A stretch of DNA of 64,000 bases from Pusillimonas sp. TS35 (GTDB taxonomy: Bacteria > Pseudomonadota > Gammaproteobacteria > Burkholderiales > Burkholderiaceae_B): assembly GCF_009857885.1 (NCBI RefSeq), contig NZ_WWER01000004.1, positions 124,001-188,000 of the forward strand, given 5' to 3'. Both the position numbers and the translations under genes were made by a program. The notes under the pieces were generated by a model that worked only from the letters and a program-made list of their open reading frames with translations, made no database searches and was not told the origin of the DNA. Positions 45,376 to 54,161 of the stretch are shown one piece after another (position 1 is the stretch's first letter; the number at the start of each line of letters is the position of its first letter).

Positions 45376-45939
45376 ATGCGGCTACTCGAAAATTTCTTCA
45401 AAGCGGTATCGGATTTCCTGGGGGCAATCGCCCTGGTTTTTCTGATGTTTCTGATGTTGGGCACGACAGCGGATGCTGTGTTCAGAAGCATATGGGGGCG
45501 CTCGCTTTCAGGCGTCTTTGAGCTCGCAGAACTGAGCATGGTGCTGGTGGTGTTTCTGGGGTTGGGGTGGACCCGTCTGGACAACGCGCACATACGCGTC
45601 ACCATGCTGGTGGATCGCGCGTCACCGCGCATGGCGCGGGTGGCCGAGACCCTCTCCTGGGCATTCGCCGCGCTGCTGCTGCTCTTCCTGGCTGTACCGT
45701 CCACGCAAGAGGCTGCCCACTCCTTCTCCATCCGCGAGTTTCGTTGGGGCTATATCGAGTTTCCGATCTGGTGGGCCAAGATCGTTCTGGCGGTGGGCCT
45801 TTGGTTCGGTTTCCTACAGATGGCTTTTCATGCTGTGTATGTCGCGGTGCGGGGCGTCCCGGGGCGGTCCGTCTCTCACGCCAGCGCTGTGCCATCCTGC
45901 GATGACGCGCAGGCCGGTCGTGCGCATGCCAATCCCTGA
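45376..45939 (+). CDS. TRAP transporter small permease (DctQ family)
   Basis: A 187-residue protein with four membrane segments (ALVFLMFLMLGTTADAVFRS; ELSMVLVVFLGLGW; two more near the C-terminus). AAGGAGG lies five bases upstream. It is the small subunit that links the binding protein to the large permease encoded 18 bases further on. The C-terminal 30 residues extend past the last helix and are not conserved in the family. Confidence 0.87.
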   Translation: MRLLENFFKAVSDFLGAIALVFLMFLMLGTTADAVFRSIWGRSLSGVFELAELSMVLVVFLGLGWTRLDNAHIRVTMLVDRASPRMARVAETLSWAFAALLLLFLAVPSTQEAAHSFSIREFRWGYIEFPIWWAKIVLAVGLWFGFLQMAFHAVYVAVRGVPGRSVSHASAVPSCDDAQAGRAHANP

Positions 45940-45957
45940 CAAAGAACAGGAAATATC

Positions 45958-47277
45958 ATGGATGATTTCGTCGTGGCGACGACCGTCGCAACCTGCCTGA
46001 TCTTTTTGTTGATGGCGATTGGTACGCCAGTGTTCGCTGCGCTCGGCCTGGCAGGCGTGGCTGGCATCGTGATGATCGAGGATCTGGATTTCGTGCTGAA
46101 TCGCCTCAAGGCGTTTTCCTATCATCAGTCGGCGTCCTATCTTCTGACCGTGATCCCTTTGTTTATCCTCATGGGGGCGTTTGCACATCATGCGGGCGTG
46201 GGGCAGAAGCTGTTCGGTGTGGCGCGCAAGTGGGTGGGGCACCGTCCCGGTGGCCTTGCCATGGCCAGTATTCTCACCTGTGCCGGTTTCGCCGCAACCT
46301 CGGGCTCGAGTGTGGCCACGGCCGCCACAGTGGGCGCCGTAGCGATCCCCGAGATGCGCAAGGCGGGTTACGATCCGCGCCTCTCGGCGGGCGCCGTAGC
46401 GGCGGGCGGCGTGCTGGGCGTTCTTATACCGCCCAGCGTACTGCTTATATTCTATGCGGCGCTGACTGAAGTCTCCGCCGGAAAAATGCTGGTGGCGGGC
46501 GTTTTGCCAGGCATTCTCTCCACGGCTGTGTTCATCGCGGGCATTTGGGTCATTACGCACAAAGCAGGCGCCTCCGGCGATCTGCCACAGCCTGAAAGCT
46601 GGGGCAGGCGCGTGGGGGCGTTGGGCGATGCGTGGCAGATTCTGGTGTTGTTTGCGGCAGTGCTGGGCGGCATCTACCTGGGGTTCGTCACGCCAACCGA
46701 GGCGGGCGCGGTTGGGGCGTTCATGGCCTTTTTGATGCTGCTTTTTTCGCGCCAGACGCACGCCACACTCAAGACACGCCTGTTGGAAAGCTGCCGGTCT
46801 TCGATCACCACGACGGTGATGATCTTGCTGACCATGATAGGCGCAGGCATCTTCAGTTACTTCCTGAGTTTGGCGCAGATTCCGCAGATGATTGCGAGCT
46901 CGGTGGTGGAAGCGGACGTTCCGCCGTTGGCTGTGATTTTCCTGCTGCTGGCAATCTATTTTCCGCTGGGCATGTTTCTGGATGCCTTCTCGATGCTGGT
47001 CATTACCTTGCCCATCATGTTTCCGACCGTCGTGTCGCTGGGTTATGACCCGATCTGGTTCGGCATCCTGGCCGTGAAGATGTGCGAGATCGGCTTGATT
47101 ACCCCGCCGATGGGTCTGAACGTATATGTGATCGCGGGCATCGACCGCGACACCCCCTTGACGCAGATTTTTCGTGGTGCGTGGTGGTTCGTGGTGATGG
47201 AAATCGTGACCACGCTGATACTGTTCTTTTTTCCCATCATCGTCACCTGGCTGCCCGACAACATGCTGGGCAAGTAG
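45958..47277 (+). CDS. TRAP transporter large permease (DctM family)
   Basis: A 439-residue protein with about twelve membrane segments. Family motifs GSSVATAATVGAVAIPEMRK, AAGGVLGVLIPPSVLLIFYA and ITPPMGLNVYVIAGI are intact. It is the Na+-coupled carrier of the TRAP system. Its position between the small permease and an SDR gene fits a single operon from the thiolase onwards. Confidence 0.9.
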   Translation: MDDFVVATTVATCLIFLLMAIGTPVFAALGLAGVAGIVMIEDLDFVLNRLKAFSYHQSASYLLTVIPLFILMGAFAHHAGVGQKLFGVARKWVGHRPGGLAMASILTCAGFAATSGSSVATAATVGAVAIPEMRKAGYDPRLSAGAVAAGGVLGVLIPPSVLLIFYAALTEVSAGKMLVAGVLPGILSTAVFIAGIWVITHKAGASGDLPQPESWGRRVGALGDAWQILVLFAAVLGGIYLGFVTPTEAGAVGAFMAFLMLLFSRQTHATLKTRLLESCRSSITTTVMILLTMIGAGIFSYFLSLAQIPQMIASSVVEADVPPLAVIFLLLAIYFPLGMFLDAFSMLVITLPIMFPTVVSLGYDPIWFGILAVKMCEIGLITPPMGLNVYVIAGIDRDTPLTQIFRGAWWFVVMEIVTTLILFFFPIIVTWLPDNMLGK

Positions 47278-47352
47278 CGCCCGCGCCGCCGCGGCGCGAT
47301 GTACGCAGCACGCAGTGTATGCGTGCATTGAAACAAAGATGAGGAGGCTGGT

Positions 47353-48156
47353 ATGGCAGGGCGTCTGGAAGGTAAAACAGCCGTAGTAATGGGCGCCGGC
47401 TCCGCCGGCCCCGGCTGGGGCAATGGCAAAGCCGCCGCCGTATTATTCGCACGCGAGGGAGCGCACGTTGTATGCGCAGACCGCAACGTGGATGCGGCGG
47501 CGGAAACTGCACGTATTATTGTCGGCGAGGGCGGGCATGCGTTCGCGGTGCAGGCGGATGTCACGCGGCTGGACGATATTGCCGCAGTGCAGCGGCAGGC
47601 GTTTGCTCGTTTCGGCAAGGTCGATATCTTGAACAACAACGTCGGTATTGTGAGCGTTGGTGGTGTGGTTGAGCTCGATGAAAGCGAGTGGGATCGCGTG
47701 TACGCGATCAACCTGAAAAGCTGTTATCTGGCCATGAAACAGTTTATCCCCGCCATGCGGGAGCAGGGTGGGGGCTCTATCATCAATATTTCATCTATCG
47801 CATCGTTGCGCTATACCGGCGTATCGTATGTCACATATTCGACTACAAAAGCGGCAATGAATCACATGACTCGTATGACAGCCGTCGAGTACGCCAAAGA
47901 CAAGGTGCGCGTCAACGCGATTCTGCCTGGCCTCATGAAGACGCCTATGGTCGAGAATGCAGCCAGCCTTGCCGTCGAATACGCGGGGGGCGACGTGGCG
48001 AAAATGTGGCGCGAGCGGGATAACCAGGTACCAATGGGGCATATGGGCGATGCCTGGGATGTTGCACATGCAGCCGTGTTCCTGGCCTCCGACGAGTCCA
48101 GGTATGTGACAGGCATCGAGTTAGTGGTGGACGGCGGCATTACGCTCAAATACTGA
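47353..48156 (+). CDS. Short-chain dehydrogenase/reductase
   Basis: A 267-residue SDR. The cofactor motif is TAVVMGAGSAGPGWGNGKAA (longer than the usual TGxxxGIG), followed by NNVGIVSVGG, the catalytic Ser (INISSIASLRYTG), the Tyr-x-x-x-Lys in SYVTYSTTKAA, and the VDGGITLKY end. It is likely NAD(P)-dependent. GAGGAGG precedes the start. It is probably the last gene of the TRAP/thiolase operon, 75 bases after the large permease, and could act on a hydroxy or oxo group of the imported acid. Confidence 0.88.
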   Translation: MAGRLEGKTAVVMGAGSAGPGWGNGKAAAVLFAREGAHVVCADRNVDAAAETARIIVGEGGHAFAVQADVTRLDDIAAVQRQAFARFGKVDILNNNVGIVSVGGVVELDESEWDRVYAINLKSCYLAMKQFIPAMREQGGGSIINISSIASLRYTGVSYVTYSTTKAAMNHMTRMTAVEYAKDKVRVNAILPGLMKTPMVENAASLAVEYAGGDVAKMWRERDNQVPMGHMGDAWDVAHAAVFLASDESRYVTGIELVVDGGITLKY

Positions 48157-48229
48157 CATCGCATCATCGTCGATACCGCTTTCATGCGCTCGGGCGCCGC
48201 GGGTCTCGCAACGTCCTGCATTGATGCTG

Positions 48230-49477
48230 TTATGCCGTGCCAGCCGTCCCAGCGGCTCGCAGCGCCTGATGCAGGTCGGTTTTCAGGTCGTCGATATGCT
48301 CGATGCCCACCGACATGCGTACGAAGTTGGGTTCTATGCCCGCGGTTCGCATCTGCGCCTCGGTCATGGTGCTGGCCCACATGGCTGCCGTATGTACAGC
48401 CAAGGTTTCGACGCCGCCCAAGCTTACCGCGTGGGTGGCCAGGCGCAGCGCCGACACGAAGCGTTGTGTGGCGCAATACCCGCCTTTCAGCGCGAAAGCA
48501 ATCACCGCGCCATAGCCCTTCATCTGCCGTGTAGCCAGTTCGTGCTGGGGGTGGCTCTGCAGGCCGGGGTAGTACACGTGCTCAATCTGTGGTTGCTGTT
48601 CAAGCCATTGGGCGACTCCCAGCGCATTGGCGTTGATCCGCTCCATGCGCAGCGGCAGCGTGCGCAGGCCGCGCAATAGCAGCCAGCTATCCATGGGCGA
48701 TAGTACAGCGCCCAGCGTGATGTGTATGGCCCAGATTCTTTCGGCCAGCTCGTCGCTGCAACACACTGCGCCGGCGGTGATATCGTGATGGCCGCCAAAA
48801 TACTTGGTGGCGCTATGCACGACGATGTCGATGCCCAGATCGTGCGGCCGTTGATTCAATGGCGTGGCGAAGGTGTTGTCAGCCACCGTCAGGATGCCGC
48901 GCGGGCGCGCGAGCGCGGCAACGGCCTCCAGGTCTGTGAGCGACAAAGTGGGGTTGACCGGCGTCTCCACCATAATGAGACGCGTATTGGGGCGAATCGC
49001 GGCGGCCAGTGCCGCTGTATCCGTCTGGTCGACCAGTGTCGATTCGACGCCGAAGCGGGGCAGCACTTCCTCGAACAACTTGGCAGTGCTCATGTAGTGC
49101 TTGCGCTGTGCAATCACATGATCGCCCTTGCCAACCAGTGCCAGCACAGTGGTGCTGACCGCGCCCATGCCTGACGCCATCAGCAATGCTGTTTCGGTAC
49201 CCTCCAGGCTGGCCAGAATGGTCTCGACATGTTTGTAGCCGGGGTTGCCGTAGCGCGAATAGAACGCCGGATGGCGGGGCGTGGTTGTCATGTCGGCGAA
49301 CTCCTCGGGCGAGTCCGCGCGGTACGTGGCGCTGTAATAGATGGGCGGTACGACAGCAGAGCTGCCCGACAGGCCGGCATCGGCGTGCAACACGGCGGTT
49401 CCATCGTGCCAGGCGGGCCCCTCGCAGCCGAGGGATTGAGGATTGTCGGAGGGAAGGGGCGCGTCGGCGGATGTCAT
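48230..49477 (-). CDS. metC: Cys/Met-metabolism PLP-dependent enzyme (cystathionine beta-lyase-like)
   Basis: A 415-residue PLP enzyme of the Cys/Met metabolism family. YSRYGNPGYKHVETILASLE, LLMASGMGAVSTT and the Schiff-base Lys in VVHSATKYFGGHHDITAGAV (about residue 223) fit the family. The C-terminal SLGGVETLAVHTAAM is also typical. It is most likely cystathionine beta-lyase, but gamma-lyase or gamma-synthase activities cannot be told apart by eye. The ATG at 49477 has GGAG seven bases upstream; an in-frame ATG at 49579 would lie in the intergenic palindrome. Confidence 0.86.
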   Translation of the reverse strand: MTSADAPLPSDNPQSLGCEGPAWHDGTAVLHADAGLSGSSAVVPPIYYSATYRADSPEEFADMTTTPRHPAFYSRYGNPGYKHVETILASLEGTETALLMASGMGAVSTTVLALVGKGDHVIAQRKHYMSTAKLFEEVLPRFGVESTLVDQTDTAALAAAIRPNTRLIMVETPVNPTLSLTDLEAVAALARPRGILTVADNTFATPLNQRPHDLGIDIVVHSATKYFGGHHDITAGAVCCSDELAERIWAIHITLGAVLSPMDSWLLLRGLRTLPLRMERINANALGVAQWLEQQPQIEHVYYPGLQSHPQHELATRQMKGYGAVIAFALKGGYCATQRFVSALRLATHAVSLGGVETLAVHTAAMWASTMTEAQMRTAGIEPNFVRMSVGIEHIDDLKTDLHQALRAAGTAGTA

Positions 49478-49577
49478 GCAAGGGCTCCAGAGTGCGTGAA
49501 GAATGACGGGCCAGGCAGGCAATGCGGGGCGGGAAAAGCGGGTGGGAAAACCCTGGTGCCTCACGCTGGTTGTCTCC

Positions 49578-49592
49578 ATAATTATGAATTAT
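49578..49592. promoter_or_regulatory. Candidate GntR/FCD operator upstream of the malonate operon
   Basis: A perfect palindrome ATAATT-ATG-AATTAT lies about 67 bases before the GntR start and between it and the divergent metC-like gene. FCD-type regulators bind short AT-rich palindromes of this sort. Confidence 0.55.
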
Positions 49593-49658
49593 TATCGACC
49601 TATGCATTGGTGACGGCAAATAGCCGCACCTTGCAATTCCGGTCTGATGGAGGCGGCG

Positions 49659-50363
49659 ATGGCTTCTCGCATCATCCAGCAAGTGCTCTACCAAGAGGTC
49701 GCAGATCGCCTGCGGGCAATGATCCAGGCCGGCGAATTGCAGGCCGGCGAATGGATAGATGAGGTGCGCCTCACTGCGTCGCTAGGCATCTCTCGTACGC
49801 CGCTGCGCGAAGCGCTCAAAGTACTGGTGGCCGAGGGTCTGTTGCGGTTGGAGCCGCGCCGAGGCTGTTTCGTCAACCAGTTGTCCGCCCGTGACCTGGA
49901 TCATATTTTTCCGCTGATGGCGATGCTGGAAGGGCGCTGCGCCTTCGAGGCCGCGCGCACGCTCACCGACGATGATCTGGCCCGCCTAGAACCGCTGCAT
50001 CAGCGGCTGTGCGAGATGGCGGCGGCGGGAGACATTGACCAGTACTACGCCGCCAATGCGGTGATCCATGAGGCTGTGCAGGCCCTGGCTGACAATCCCT
50101 GGCTATCGGACCTGATCGACAATCTGCGCAAGGTGCTGAGTCTGTCGCGTCACAAAAGCCTGGCTTGGCCGGGCCGCATCAATGAGTCCTGCGCAGAGCA
50201 TATGGCGATATTCGCCGCGCTCAAGGCGCGCGACCCGGAAGGAGCCGAAGCGCTGACGCGCAAACATCTTATGCGCCAGCTCGATGTGCTGCACTGCCTT
50301 GCCCGACGGGATGGTGAGCGGGCTGCGGATGGGGCGTTGGCGCCCCTGGAAACCGGAGGATGA
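49659..50363 (+). CDS. matR: GntR/FCD-family regulator of malonate metabolism
   Basis: A 234-residue regulator with an N-terminal GntR winged helix (VADRLRAMIQAGELQAGEWI; GISRTPLREALKVLVAEGLL) and a C-terminal FCD ligand domain with helical DDDLARLEPLHQRL and the later HMAIFAALKARDPEGAEALT. GGAGG lies five bases before the ATG at 49659, while an in-frame ATG twelve bases upstream lacks it. It starts the operon of malonyl-CoA decarboxylase and malonyl-CoA synthetase, matching the MatR-MatA-MatB gene order in rhizobia. Malonate or malonyl-CoA is its likely effector, by analogy. Confidence 0.88.
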   Translation: MASRIIQQVLYQEVADRLRAMIQAGELQAGEWIDEVRLTASLGISRTPLREALKVLVAEGLLRLEPRRGCFVNQLSARDLDHIFPLMAMLEGRCAFEAARTLTDDDLARLEPLHQRLCEMAAAGDIDQYYAANAVIHEAVQALADNPWLSDLIDNLRKVLSLSRHKSLAWPGRINESCAEHMAIFAALKARDPEGAEALTRKHLMRQLDVLHCLARRDGERAADGALAPLETGG

Positions 50364-50366
50364 GCC

Positions 50367-51752
50367 ATGGTTTTGCAAGACAAGGATAAGCCCGGCACCA
50401 TATCTGCCGAACCCGGCGCCCTGGTGCCGATGGCGGCAGCCCAGCCTGAAAACGCGGCGTCCAACGGCACGGCGGATGCGGAAGCGGCGGCAGCGACGAC
50501 TGGCGTACTGGGCAAGACGGAGAAGGCCGCCCAGAATCTGTTGGCGCGCCTGGGCCGTTGGTTCGACCGCGATCATGCGCCTGCGCCCGAAGATCTGGCG
50601 CCGCTGTTCACCGCCCGATTGACTGATGGTGCCGCCAACAAGTTGGCCAAGCAATGGGCGGCTCGCTATGCGGTCGCCGACGGCAAGGTGCGCCGCGCGC
50701 TGCTGGCGGCGTTGGCTCAGGCGAGCGCCACACTCGAACCGCGCGATGATTTGGGGCAGCGCCTGTTCAAGCGTCTGTATGCGCAAGCCGAAAACCTGCG
50801 GCTGCTGGTTGAGTTGCGGGCCGATATGCTGCGCTGGCGCAATCAGGTGGCGGGGTTGGCTGTCATGGAGCGCGAGCTGGAGAGCCTGCTGTCCAGTTGG
50901 TTCGATGTCGGCATGCTGGAACTGCGGCCCATCACTTGGGATTCGCCGGCGTCCCTGCTTGAAAAACTGATCCAGTATGAGGCCGTGCATGAGATCCATT
51001 CATGGGACGAGCTCAAGCATCGCGTAGCCGCTGACCGCCGATGCTACGCCTTCTTCCATCCCCGCATGAACGACGTGCCGTTGATTTTTGTTGAAGTGGC
51101 GTTCGCCCCCCATATGGCTGGCAACGTACAGTTGCTGCTGGATCCGCACGTACCGGCCGATAGCCCCGATAAGGCGCGCTGGGCGATTTTCTATTCGATT
51201 TCAAATACACAGCCGGGCTTGCGCGGCATTAGTTTTGGCAATTTTTTGCTTAAGCGTGTCATCGAGGCGCTGGTGGCAGAGCTGCCGCGCCTGAAAAACT
51301 TTGCCACGCTGTCACCCATACCGGGCTTCGTAGACTGGCTGAGCAAGCTGGATGGCAAGGCTATGCAGGCTTTGCTGAACGACAAGGCCGAAAAGCTGCG
51401 CGCCCAGGATGATCCGCAGGCGGGTGCGACTTGGGTGCAGCGTCTGCAGGCGGCTGCCGCAGCGGGCCAGGGCAGCGACGGCAGCCTGCAGAAAGCGGGC
51501 ATGCGGTTGGCGGCGCATTACCTCAAAACCATGAAGAACGGCCAACCGATTGACCCAGTGGCGCGCTTCCATTTGGGCAACGGCGCCCGTATCGAGCGCA
51601 TCAACTGGGCGGCCGACTGCTCCGCCAAAGGCATGTCGCAGTCGTGCGGGCTGATGGTCAACTACCAATACGTGCCGGACGAGCTGGACGAAAACCTCGC
51701 CCAGTTGGCTGCCGGAAAACCCAGAACCGGGATGAACCTGCGATGGCTGTAG
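50367..51752 (+). CDS. matA: Malonyl-CoA decarboxylase
   Basis: A 461-residue malonyl-CoA decarboxylase that turns malonyl-CoA into acetyl-CoA and CO2. The C-terminal GNAT-like domain has LSPIPGFVDWLSKL (Ser and Pro motif of the family), FHLGNGARIERINWAADCSA with the conserved His, and ISNTQPGLRGISFGNFLLKR. The N-terminal 70 residues are Ala/Glu-rich and variable; the first 50 may not be structured. It starts three bases after matR and overlaps the next start by 10 bases. With MatB it allows growth on malonate. Confidence 0.92.
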   Translation: MVLQDKDKPGTISAEPGALVPMAAAQPENAASNGTADAEAAAATTGVLGKTEKAAQNLLARLGRWFDRDHAPAPEDLAPLFTARLTDGAANKLAKQWAARYAVADGKVRRALLAALAQASATLEPRDDLGQRLFKRLYAQAENLRLLVELRADMLRWRNQVAGLAVMERELESLLSSWFDVGMLELRPITWDSPASLLEKLIQYEAVHEIHSWDELKHRVAADRRCYAFFHPRMNDVPLIFVEVAFAPHMAGNVQLLLDPHVPADSPDKARWAIFYSISNTQPGLRGISFGNFLLKRVIEALVAELPRLKNFATLSPIPGFVDWLSKLDGKAMQALLNDKAEKLRAQDDPQAGATWVQRLQAAAAAGQGSDGSLQKAGMRLAAHYLKTMKNGQPIDPVARFHLGNGARIERINWAADCSAKGMSQSCGLMVNYQYVPDELDENLAQLAAGKPRTGMNLRWL

Positions 51753-52552
51753 AGACTCATCCCGCATCGCCGTCAGGTCGAGTTCTGCTTGAGCGCGAGG
51801 GCGCGGTTGCTACCGTGACGCTTAGCCATCCGGGCCGTCTCAATGCTATTACCGTGGCCATGTGGCACGCCGTGCGCGATGTGTTCACCCGCCTGGATGC
51901 CGACGAGTCGCTGCGCTGCGTCGTGCTGCGCGGCGCCGACGGACAATTTGCAGCGGGCGCGGACATCAGCGAATTTCCACGCGAACGCGGCACCCTGGCT
52001 GGTGTGATGCATTATCACGAAGGCATCCTCGCCCCCGCCCTGCACGCCGTCGCCGCCTGCCGGCACCCCGTTCTGGCCCAGATTGAGGGCGTGTGCGTGG
52101 GCGGCGGGCTGGAGCTCGCCAGCCAGTGCGACATGCGTTACGCTGCGGCATCGTCGCGCTTCGGTGTGCCGATCAATCGCCTGGGTTTCCCCATGGCGCC
52201 CGGCGAGATGCGCGGCCTGCTGGCGCTGGTCGGGCGTGCGGTCACCCTGGAAATTCTGCTCGAAGGCAGGGTGTTTGGCGCAGAGGAGGCCAAGGACAAG
52301 GGCTTGGTCAATCGCATTATGGCTGACGGCGAGGTGGCCACCGAAACACTGCGTGTGGCGCACCGTATTGCACGCGGCGCGCCGTTGGCGGCCCGCATCA
52401 ACAAGCGTACTGCGGCGAGGCTGTCGAGCTCGGCCGAGGCGTTGGGCCGTGCGGAGCTTGAACAATTTTTTATGTATGCCGAAAGCCACGATCATCGTGA
52501 AGGCGTGGCGGCATTTCTGGCCGGTCGCGAGCCGGTCTTTACAGGAGAATAA
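51743..52552 (+). CDS. Enoyl-CoA hydratase/isomerase family protein
   Basis: A 269-residue crotonase-fold protein. GQFAAGADISEFP (oxyanion-hole segment) and the second-half LEILLEGRVFGAEEAKDKGL are family features. The catalytic Glu pair of hydratases is not obvious: GGGLELASQCDMRYAAASSR carries only the first, so the reaction may differ. It overlaps malonyl-CoA decarboxylase by ten bases and sits between it and malonyl-CoA synthetase, an arrangement not part of the classical three-gene mat operon. Confidence 0.85.
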   Translation: MAVETHPASPSGRVLLEREGAVATVTLSHPGRLNAITVAMWHAVRDVFTRLDADESLRCVVLRGADGQFAAGADISEFPRERGTLAGVMHYHEGILAPALHAVAACRHPVLAQIEGVCVGGGLELASQCDMRYAAASSRFGVPINRLGFPMAPGEMRGLLALVGRAVTLEILLEGRVFGAEEAKDKGLVNRIMADGEVATETLRVAHRIARGAPLAARINKRTAARLSSSAEALGRAELEQFFMYAESHDHREGVAAFLAGREPVFTGE

Positions 52553-52555
52553 ACG

Positions 52556-54088
52556 TTGGAAGGCAACGCCAATTTGTACGCACTGCTGGCTTCGGGGTTC
52601 CCGGCGGATCGCACGGCGGTCGCGATCGAAACACCCGACCGCGTCTATACCTGGCACGATATCGATGACATCAGCGGGCGGTTGGCGGCATTGTTGCATG
52701 CACTGCATCTGCCGGCTGGCGCGCGCGTGGCCGTGCAGGTCGAAAAATCGCCGGAAGCGCTGATGCTGTATCTGGCCACGCTGCGGGCCGGCCTGGTTTA
52801 TCTGCCGCTCAATACGGCATATCGGGCTGCCGAGGTCGAGTACTTTCTGACAGACGCCGAACCATCGGTAGTGGTGTGCGACAGCGCCAGCCAGGTGTGG
52901 ATCAGCGAGCTGGCCGCCAAGGCTGGTACGCCGCATGTGTATACGCTGGACGCCGACGGCAGCGGCAGCCTGGCCGTGGCCGCCGCAAGCCAAGCGCCTG
53001 GTTTTGAAACCGTGCACCGCGCGCCGGATGACTTGGCGGCCATTCTGTACACATCGGGTACCACCGGGCGCAGCAAGGGTGCCATGCTGTCGCATGCCAA
53101 CCTGGCCTCCAACGCCCAGGTACTGCATCAGTACTGGGGCTGGCGATCTGATGACGTTTTGCTGCATATGCTGCCCATCTTCCATGTGCATGGCCTGTTC
53201 GTGGCGTCGCACGGCGCACTGCTGGCGGGGGCGCGCATGATCTGGTTGCCCAAACTGGACGTCGCCAAGGCGCTGGAGTACCTGCCGCGCAGCACCGTGA
53301 TGATGGGTGTGCCCACGTATTATGTGCGCCTGCTGGCCGACCCGCGTTTCGGCAAAGATGTGTGCGCCAATATGCGACTGTTCATTTCCGGTTCGGCGCC
53401 ACTCCTGGCTGAAACCTTCACCCAGTTCCAGCAGCGCACCGGCCACACGATCCTTGAACGCTATGGCATGAGCGAGACCGTTATGCTGACGTCCAACCCC
53501 TACGAGCGTGCCCAAGGGCCGCGCATTGCGGGCACCGTCGGCAAGCCCTTGCCGGGCGTATCGGTGCGCGTTGTGGACGACGCGCTCCAGCCCCTGCCCG
53601 CGGGCGAGATTGGCAACGTACAGGTCCGCGGGCCCAATGTGTTCTCGGGCTACTGGCGCATGCCCGAAAAGACCCGCGAAGAATTCACCCCGGATGGCTG
53701 GTTCAAGACGGGTGATGTGGGGCAGTGGGGCGGCAAAGACGTCCCTGTCGACTACCTCAGCATCGTGGGGCGCAGCAAAGACTTGATTATTTCCGGCGGC
53801 TACAACGTCTACCCCAAGGAGATCGAGTTGTTGATTGACACCTTGCCGGGTGTCAATGAATCGGCTGTCATCGGCGTTCCTCACCCTGATTTCGGCGAGG
53901 CGGTGGTGGCGGTCATCGTGCCGCGTCCCGGCGAAACACCGGATGCGGAAGTTATATGGGCGGGGCTCAAGCAAAACCTGGCCAACTTTAAAGTGCCCAA
54001 GCGTATCCACTTCATCGACCAGCTTCCACGCAATACCATGGGCAAGGTGCAGAAGAACGTACTCAGGGAGCAATTCAAGGCGCTTTAG
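52556..54088 (+). CDS. matB: Malonyl-CoA synthetase (MatB-like)
   Basis: A 510-residue ANL ligase that should join malonate and CoA. The P-loop YTSGTTGRSKGAMLSHANL and the hinge GRSKDLIISGGYNVYPKEIE are as in MatB, and the C-terminal Lys lies in NTMGKVQKNVLRE. The start codon is TTG, supported by AGGAGA eight bases upstream (52543-52548) and by the short distance from the previous stop. Together with MatA it converts malonate to acetyl-CoA. TRAP genes follow. Confidence 0.92.
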   Translation: MEGNANLYALLASGFPADRTAVAIETPDRVYTWHDIDDISGRLAALLHALHLPAGARVAVQVEKSPEALMLYLATLRAGLVYLPLNTAYRAAEVEYFLTDAEPSVVVCDSASQVWISELAAKAGTPHVYTLDADGSGSLAVAAASQAPGFETVHRAPDDLAAILYTSGTTGRSKGAMLSHANLASNAQVLHQYWGWRSDDVLLHMLPIFHVHGLFVASHGALLAGARMIWLPKLDVAKALEYLPRSTVMMGVPTYYVRLLADPRFGKDVCANMRLFISGSAPLLAETFTQFQQRTGHTILERYGMSETVMLTSNPYERAQGPRIAGTVGKPLPGVSVRVVDDALQPLPAGEIGNVQVRGPNVFSGYWRMPEKTREEFTPDGWFKTGDVGQWGGKDVPVDYLSIVGRSKDLIISGGYNVYPKEIELLIDTLPGVNESAVIGVPHPDFGEAVVAVIVPRPGETPDAEVIWAGLKQNLANFKVPKRIHFIDQLPRNTMGKVQKNVLREQFKAL

Positions 54089-54161
54089 GAGGGCGCCGGC
54101 GGCTTTACCACGCGCAGTACCTCAATCACGTGGCAACAACCATAATTCGAGGAGACAAATC

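Noticed and set aside
45814-47328. 504-codon minus-strand frame across the TRAP large permease
   Set aside because: Low-complexity His/Arg-rich product typical of an antisense shadow; the permease on the + strand is intact.
51773-54073. 766-codon minus-strand frame across the hydratase and MatB genes
   Set aside because: Spans two well-supported genes in the opposite direction and has no recognisable domain.
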